Positions 57,895 to 64,000 of a DNA stretch of 64,000 bases are shown one piece after another (position 1 is the first letter of the stretch; each line of letters begins with the position of its first letter). Source of the stretch: Trileptium ribeirensis. Taxonomy: Eukaryota > Nematoda > Enoplea > Enoplida > Thoracostomopsidae. A model generated the notes under the pieces. That model worked only from the letters and a program-made list of their open reading frames with translations. It ran no database searches and was not told the origin of the DNA. Position numbers and translations under genes: made by a program. The stretch is taken from contig JASANE010005281.1 of NCBI GenBank assembly GCA_030248225.1, positions 35,980 through 99,979 on the forward strand, given 5' to 3'.

Positions 57895-58385
57895 AGCTCC
57901 TATATTGCGTCGTGGCTAACATGCAAGACTTGAATATTGTGGTCCATACCCCTAGGAGGGGTGTATATTAGCTCTCCATAGAAATGGGCGAGGTATAAGT
58001 CAGTTTTACAAGAACATGGGTGGTGTGCAAACTTGGCAATCCATGAAGTAGTCACGTTTGTGGCACACTTGGTAGGTCGTATACCTTGGAGGGGTGATAG
58101 CGAAAACGACCGCGGCCCACCGTAAAGGAAAACAACAAAAACCTGAATAGTGTCACACTCCTCAGCATAGTCGACCATGATCAATTCTTGATCATATGCA
58201 TTGCAGGCAAGATTATACTCATACATGTTCATTGGAAGAGAGGTTGAGATTATCTCATTGGGACTGCCCCCCACTTGGGGCGCCGTCGATCCCCCTGGGA
58301 TGTAGCCTGATTTCCCCACAAGGCCCGTCCCCCGAGCCCAAGCCGTGCGGAATATTTTGGCAAGGATAGGAAATATATACATAAA
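57895..58385. repeat. GC-richer repeat with a 160-codon shadow frame
   Basis: 58200-58370 carries the GC-rich head of the dispersed family (CCCCCTGGGATGTAGCCTGATTTCCCC; compare CCCATTGGGAAATAACCCGATCTCTCCC at 43460, written here only as landmarks). 57930-58140 is GC-richer and contains TACCCCTAGGAGGGGTGTATA and TACCTTGGAGGGGTGATAGCG, a diverged pair about 145 bp apart. The minus-strand 160-codon frame spans both repeats and has no domain. Confidence 0.4.
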
Positions 58386-58989
58386 ATCCGATTACTTTAT
58401 TTGGAATCTTGTGGCTTGTTAAATTTAACTATAATAAATTCGGATGCGTGTTTTATGGTTAAACGTTATAATTTAAAAAGGTATCGCATTTGTATATATA
58501 ATGGTGCTTTGACGCTACCGGTTGTCCGGTACTCACTCGAGATCTTTCTTTATGATAATAGCCGTTGCGTGTCACGGACTTAAATTGATAATGTTCACAT
58601 TAGGGATCGTGTAGATTTGAAAAGTATGTGTTCATACAGCTGACACTGAAACACAAATAACGCACATGGTTTGAATACTCTACTTTGAGTACGCGTTTAA
58701 TTTGTTAATGCTTATTTATATCATATCGCATTACACAAATCAAAAACCCAGGCTATGATAGAAGCTCAGTGATACTTGTTCGCGATGCGATTTCAACTTA
58801 AGGAATGTTCTGTCGGTTGTTCGAAACAGTCTTACGAAAGATACAACTTAGTCAGCGGCTCTCATACTGTTCCGTACTGTACGTGTTTAATTCGTTAAAA
58901 CAAATACGGAACTGATCAGCGTACTTTTAGACACAAGTTATTCTTTGCGAATTAACCTGAACTGCCGTGTTATATGTAAGGTCACTTAC

Positions 58990-59119
58990 TTATGTTCTTT
59001 GATTGCGAAATTTCATTCAATGTTGTTTGTGCGGCCAATTGAAGCGCTTCTGGTACGGTGGAACACAAAAATTTGGGTTGAAATGTTCGAACCAGTGATG
59101 GAAGAGATGGTATTGTAAC
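58990..59119 (-). CDS. Candidate internal exon of an unrecognised protein (second in chain)
   Basis: Minus strand: acceptor AGGATTTCAG, 130 nt open in one frame (43 codons plus 1 nt), strong donor GTAAGT. It begins VTIPSLPSLVRTFQPKF and ends LNEISQSKNI. It starts in phase 0, as the exon at 63512-63670 ends, and its 1-nt overhang fits the exon at 55798-56012. Both splice sites are good and the composition is protein-like. No family recognised. Confidence 0.45.
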
Positions 59120-59659
59120 CTGAAATCCTAAATATGATTATTATTCTACTATCAGACGCACCATGTCACTACATTATCTTTTAGTATTTATATTTTGTTT
59201 TTAGATATCACAGTACCAGTTTATGAAACGTGCAAATGAACGAGCACAAAATTTATAAATTTACTAGCAAAAGAACAGACTACCGAGAGCACATAACTAA
59301 CTTTTATTATCAAAATTGCTAGGATTTATGGCGAACTTGAAGCTATAATCGCACGTAACACCTTTGGATAACACTGATATTTGTAAGCTACACACGATCG
59401 CTAACTAAACACAGGAATTAAAATTTGTCTTTATTTAACTATTATGTATCTTGCTCTAAAATAGTCAACTAACTAACTTGATTACCGAACATGTATACAT
59501 TGCAATATTTCCACTGCAAATCATGTTTACTAAATGCATCGCTGGGCCCGTTGGGTTTAGTTTAACAAGTTAATTATTGGCTAGTTAGTACAATGCATGA
59601 GAAATACCAATACTACATAAAAGGAAATACTATGACACTTCAATGCACTCTAACATAAA

Positions 59660-59960
59660 CCTGTATTGGAGGTCACAGGCGTTTTCAAGCCTACTCCGTC
59701 ATATATCGGAGGACATGAGGCACAGACCCCAACACCTTCTTTAGGGGTACCTCGGGCACAACATTTTGAGGAGGTGTTCAACCGGTGACAGTTTTGCAAT
59801 CGATTCTTCACAAAACTGTGGAGGATGGTGTACGGCATACCACGCTCCCGCCCAACAAAACGTACGGGATCTGGTCATGATGAACCCCAGGAATGAAAGG
59901 GTAGAACCGAAAACGCCCGTTTATCCAACACGGTTTTACAGTAGAGTGCACGGGAGTGTC
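59660..59960. repeat. GC-richer repeat segment
   Basis: GC-rich by local standards, with overlapping open frames on both strands (59650-59838, 59766-59984 and 59808-60014) and no domain. It resembles the GC-rich portions of the dispersed family and lies in the putative intron between the exons at 58990 and 63512. Confidence 0.35.
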
Positions 59961-60344
59961 ATATCTTCGCTTATGCAAACTTAGATACATGCTTATGCTT
60001 AGATACTTATGCAACTAAGATACATCGGAACTAATAATTTATCACGACTACTACGCTCGTTTAATGCATAATCACCCGCAGTTGCACCTTAAATCGAATC
60101 AGACCATTAATTGTAAAGATATTGTCGATAAATACAATATTTAGTATGATTCTGGCTCGGAAAATATTTTTACACCTATTTATAAACTAAATTTAAAATT
60201 GGAATGAAGTCAACGGTATCCGTCTGTTCAGCTGTGAAAGCTCTGAAATTTTATTTCCAATAGAACATAAATTTCGAAGCCATAAATGATAAAACTAGAA
60301 TATGTACAAATTTTGCTATGAAATAATGCTTTTGTCTATCGGTT

Positions 60345-60496
60345 CCGTAGTTTCGACCACAATTGAAATAAATATTGGTGATGTAGCATACAGCCTAAAG
60401 GTACCCAGACTGTCAAAATTGCAACCAAATAACGCCAATCAATGGCAGACTGACAGCAGTATACAGGCGGACACAAAAGCTGCTGGTGCGGAGTAA
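60345..60496 (+). CDS. Candidate + strand terminal exon, unassigned
   Basis: A + strand acceptor (GTCTATCGGTTCCGTAG, 60329-60345) is followed by a frame of 49 codons ending at TAA 60494-60496. Composition is protein-like (STTIEINIGDVAYSLKVP, later NANQWQTDSSIQADTK). A 78-bp direct duplication begins inside it: 33 bp starting ATTGCAACCAAATAACGCC at 60418 are repeated exactly at 60496. It would be nested on the opposite strand in the intron of the minus-strand gene. No family recognised. Confidence 0.3.
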
Positions 60497-60575
60497 TTGC
60501 AACCAAATAACGCCAATCAATGGCAGACTTTAGTAACAGCAGTTATACAGGCTGTTTTGACACAAAATTGATTGC
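60418..60575 (+). repeat. 78-bp tandem duplication
   Basis: ATTGCAACCAAATAACGCCA... starts at 60418 and 60496; the first 33 bp are identical and the rest aligns with small gaps (CAGCAGT(T)ATACAGGC). Confidence 0.8.
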
Positions 60576-61081
60576 TTTGCTTTATTATTCGTTTGCAAAG
60601 GATGTCAATAGGTAGATATTATATCTGCTAACGCAATATCTCTATCTCCTGTGCCGGAAAAATTATTATAACAACAGTTCGAAATTTACCATGTCATAGA
60701 CGAAAATAACAAAATTCGACTTTACCATGGCCTAAAAGTGTGGGTTTAATAATTCCCGCTTTTCGAAAAGTAGGTAAACATGAAATTGCTTTTACCATTA
60801 TATTCCGTGGGTAACGCGTTATATGCGTTGAAAATACGGATATCTCATTGATCGCTCCTGAGCTTTAACCGTTGATGTAAAAAAACTATTACATTAGCGT
60901 TGTAACCAGCAACAGATACAATCTATCTTTCGGTAAAATAACTTTATTTAGTTACAAAAAATAGATTTTGTTTTTTTAGTTTTCTGAAAAAGTCATAGGT
61001 TTCATGCAATAGACATTATAAAGCCTAGTATATATGTAATTCTGTTTTAGTTACGCTTTATTTTGACCAATAAATGTATTT

Positions 61082-61350
61082 TCAGTATAAAGGTGAACAA
61101 GAATAATTTTGCACCAGTTACTTATTCTATTATGGATAAATATGGTAGTTATTCTAAAAATACAATATTTGATAAAAAAGATTCATTCATAAATGTAGCA
61201 CTAAAAATTAGGCATGTGATAAGGCCCGATCCGTTGTCTGGACAGGTCGGTACCCGATTGCAAACGTGCATAGCTAGACTTTTTCAAATTAGTGAAACTT
61301 TTTGCCTGTTCAATTTACAAAAATTTACGGCTCGTTTTCGTTACTGTTGA
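61082..61350 (+). CDS. Unrecognised open frame, possible exon
   Basis: After an acceptor-like AATGTATTTTCAG (61068-61080) a + strand frame stays open for about 90 codons to TGA 61348-61350. It contains a Lys/Asp-rich part and RHVIRPDPLSGQVGTRLQ. A weak donor (GGACAG followed by GTCGGT) could end an exon at about 61243. No domain recognised. Confidence 0.25.
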
Positions 61351-61489
61351 ATAGTTTATGCCTTAAAGCATGTATCCTCTGCTTTGACCACAAACATAAC
61401 CATTTAGCATTTGTAATAAAAAGAACCAACTATGGATTAACCATGCATGGATTTTCGAATTTTCAGACATTCATGTCTATTGGTCTATA

Positions 61490-63500
61490 ATATATACGTA
61501 ATCTATTGGTTGTATTTGTCAATGTTTATGACGTCAAATGTGAGGTTTTAGATCTTGTCATAAAAAGCTAATATAGCTTGGAGTTACAAGTCCGTTTCAA
61601 TTTCAGTCTCAATAATTGAATTTCAGGAAATCAAAATTCAAATTCAAATTTCACAGAAAAATTGAATAAAGCAACAGTCTTAATTAAAAATAAAAGTTTA
61701 TAGCACAGTCTAAATCTAAAAATTAAATACGTTTCAACGATATTTTCCCTGGGCTGGTTTAGAATTTCAATCGATTTCGCTGCATAAGAACTTCAAAGTT
61801 ACACATGCTTATATAAATATTGCTTATTTGATTGTAAGCTAAACCCCATACTTACCAAGAATATATACCAGCAATATGAACTAGCATTAATATCAGGACT
61901 AGTCGAATACAGATCATAAACTGGAAGTCCCCAATTGTTTTGAGAACATATGATTGCAAGCGCCTGGAACTTGATAAAAAAAGTTTACGATTGTTTAGCT
62001 TGTGGGACAAATATTTCGACAATTATAACTTATAATATATATCACAACTGGCCCAAACTCATTCATTACGCTTACGCATATATGTATCGCTGTAAAAATA
62101 TTTCTTTGATTGGAGGTTGTTTTAATTATTGCATTTACGAATATACAATTGTCGCAATTCTATGTAGCAAAAAGTTAAGAGGATTTCGTTTTACTAAAAC
62201 CGAAATGTTACTGACGTGCAGCCCTACTTTATTGTATATACATCCTTCTTAGTGAGCACGAACTTACCATTTGTTTCATAGCTGATACATAAACAGCATA
62301 ACACATCCTGCGCATAAAAGTGCTACGTGCTTGTAATGACTATATCTTTGAAATTTTCAATATTTCTCGTGATCTTTATATGGGACATAACTTTTTCCCT
62401 GAAAATCAGATAGCACTATTTTTGAAAACAGCGCCAAATTTTCTACCAAAATAGAAATTTGGGCCAACCCAATCTGGTACCAAAAATTTTGTTAAGGTTG
62501 TTAAATTCTACCTTATTAATACGTATCTGTTTTTCAAAATAGTATAGAAGTTTTCGATATAACGAAAATGTGAAAGTTAATTATTTTAATACTGAGATTT
62601 TGAAATTCATCTGGAGTAAGAAAAAGAATTTCATAGATGCGTCTGAGAAAATGAGGGTTGCTTAAAACCCTCATTAGAAACTGCGGTTGAAACACATTTC
62701 GGACTTACTGCGAGGACATTTTGTTCTACAAACTTTTTTAATATGTCGGCAGATATCCTACTCGGTCATTCGAATTATAAGAATAGTTAAAAACAGAATC
62801 TCTGCTCCAGCGGCAAAGTGAACGAGTGGACCAGCCATTCTCAGTTCTTAGTTATCATTCACTACAAAGTGCGTGAATTCAAAAATTACAATTGCATTAT
62901 CGAATTACGATTGGTGTTAATCAACAAATATTGTGATACATGCTCGCTGACTAATTGTCATTGCGTTCATGTCCACAATTTTACGATTTCTTGTTTGTTG
63001 CGGTTGATCAAAACCGGATTTAAATAAAGTGCAGATTTTGGATCAGATATATGCAAGAAACGATTTCATCTTATTAAAATGGATATGCCGATAGGCTGGG
63101 AAATTTACAACTATTATAAGCTGTTTTGCATGTAGTAAATTTGTATTTGTGAATTTTGAATATGGAAGGATAGCGAATAATTATATGTTGAAACGAGTGG
63201 CCCGCCGAGTAATATATAAACACGCGTCATATAAGTCTTAATATAAATTATAAAATGTAAGACTTTGACGATTTTTCAGGTCAAGTTAAAGGCACTAATT
63301 GCGCTAAGCTAAATCTGGGCAACTGCTTAATTAAAAATTTATACGCAGTAGTTACAACTAATTGGCAAAGTATGTGTTAGCTCAGCTATGTGGTAGTGGC
63401 GCAATGATCACATGTGTGTTTTAGTATTCATTGATATTGCGTCAATCTGTAACAATCAGTGCATCAATCCATACGAAGCAACCTCAATAAAATAAATAAT
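61490..63500. other. AT-rich, intron-like
   Basis: No supported gene. The open frames at 61950-62252 and 62818-63027 (+) have AT-driven composition. A 40-nt minus-strand segment (62268-62307) has good splice ends but does not fit the phases of the flanking exons. Confidence 0.35.
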
Positions 63501-63511
63501 TCGAAAATTAC

Positions 63512-63670
63512 TTCAAACGGAGTGCGTGCTGCCATTGAATGATCATGCGCTTCTGAGTTTGTCGAATTGACCGAAGACATTGTTGACGTTGATTCTGTTG
63601 CGGAATCGCTGCTGTTGCTGGTGATTAGGCGTTGCGGCGATTGTTGAGTTGATGTTGAGCAAACTTTAGC
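63512..63670 (-). CDS. Candidate internal exon of an unrecognised Ser/Thr-rich protein (first seen in chain)
   Basis: Minus strand: excellent acceptor (AGCTTTTGTATTTGTTTAG), 159 nt (exactly 53 codons, phase 0 to 0), donor GTAATT. It encodes a Ser/Thr/Asn-rich stretch (AKVCSTSTQQSPQRL, then SNSSDSATESTSTMSSVNST) ending ARTPFE. Reads directly into VTIPSLPSL of the exon at 58990-59119. GC is well above the neighbourhood. Typical of disordered linkers in regulatory proteins. No domain; the gene must continue beyond the window on the high-coordinate side. Confidence 0.5.
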
Positions 63671-64000
63671 CTAAACAAATACAAAAGCTATTAAATTTTT
63701 TTCATGATACATTAGCAAAAAAGCAAAGTTAAAGCCGTCATATTTTAGTAGGATATTGTAAATATTTCTTTGCTACTTTCAACTATTTGGATATTTGGTA
63801 ATTGGCGTAAAATAATTATACAGCTGACAAAAAGAAGCTTGTACAAGTCCGGGTGGTTCACAAGTTGATGGATTTTCGAGATAAATTTGTTTCATAACAC
63901 CGAGTGAGAATTTGTTCCTTTGCAATCTAGGATAAAATTTATAAGATAGTCATTTTTCACATACTATTTGGTCAATTTAAGTTATGAAAACTGGTTTAAC

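Noticed and set aside
57900..58382. 160-codon minus-strand frame
   Set aside because: Spans two repeat segments, including the GC-rich head shared with 43.4 kb; no motif, signal or splice context.
62268..62307. 40-nt minus-strand exon between GCGCAG and GTAAGT
   Set aside because: Its phase cannot be placed between the exons at 63512 and 59119.

Overview
The window looks like AT-rich nuclear DNA of an invertebrate animal, most plausibly a parasitic flatworm (fluke-like). The basis is a decayed BEL/Pao LTR retrotransposon, decayed non-LTR retrotransposons of RTE-like, CR1-like and L1/Tx1-like type, hAT transposase relics, tRNA-derived SINE heads, and very short candidate exons separated by AT-rich introns. 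There are no bacterial operons. The flatworm assignment is inference from family resemblance; no marker gene fixes the species.

Layout. 1-13 kb is mostly AT-rich sequence with one GC-rich dispersed repeat (1.7-2.1 kb), a tRNA-Ala-like SINE head (4.1-4.3 kb) and a corrupted GAAC/GGAC microsatellite (9.7 kb). 13-18.3 kb carries splice-bounded minus-strand candidate exons, including a C-terminal exon with a GPI-signal-like hydrophobic tail, and an 85-bp tandem array at 15.0-15.95 kb. 19.3-21 kb holds two hAT transposase relics. 21.4-28.4 kb is the best-defined object: a BEL/Pao element with DUF1759 Gag, aspartic protease, RT, RNase H, integrase and DUF5641 tail, broken by frameshifts, one stop and a YVDN in place of YVDD. 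It is followed by a further ORF that resembles a KilA-N domain joined to an SGNH/GDSL-hydrolase domain.

28.4-30 kb has phase-compatible minus-strand exons of a possible Ly6/uPAR-like cysteine-rich membrane protein. 31.3-32.4 kb is a CR1-like LINE whose catalytic core is missing and replaced by compositionally aberrant DNA. 37.07-37.46 kb is an inverted cluster of ten CGTTTCATCCAAA motifs. 39.6-42.5 kb is an RTE-like LINE, followed by a SINE on the other strand. 47.4-49.1 kb has a MITE with terminal inverted repeats, an L1/Tx1-like LINE tail and a second, truncated MITE copy. 51-60 kb is rich in a GC-rich/A-tract dispersed repeat family. 55.2-63.7 kb contains phase-compatible minus-strand exons of an unrecognised Ser/Thr/Gln-rich protein.

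Several 60-200 bp islands almost lacking T on the + strand (9.7, 15.45, 15.65, 21.2-21.4, 31.9, 32.1 and 32.5 kb) sit inside or beside repeats. They look like consensus artefacts and make ORFs there unsafe. Most of the window is transposon debris and intron or intergenic sequence; the host-gene calls are candidate exons, not complete gene models.
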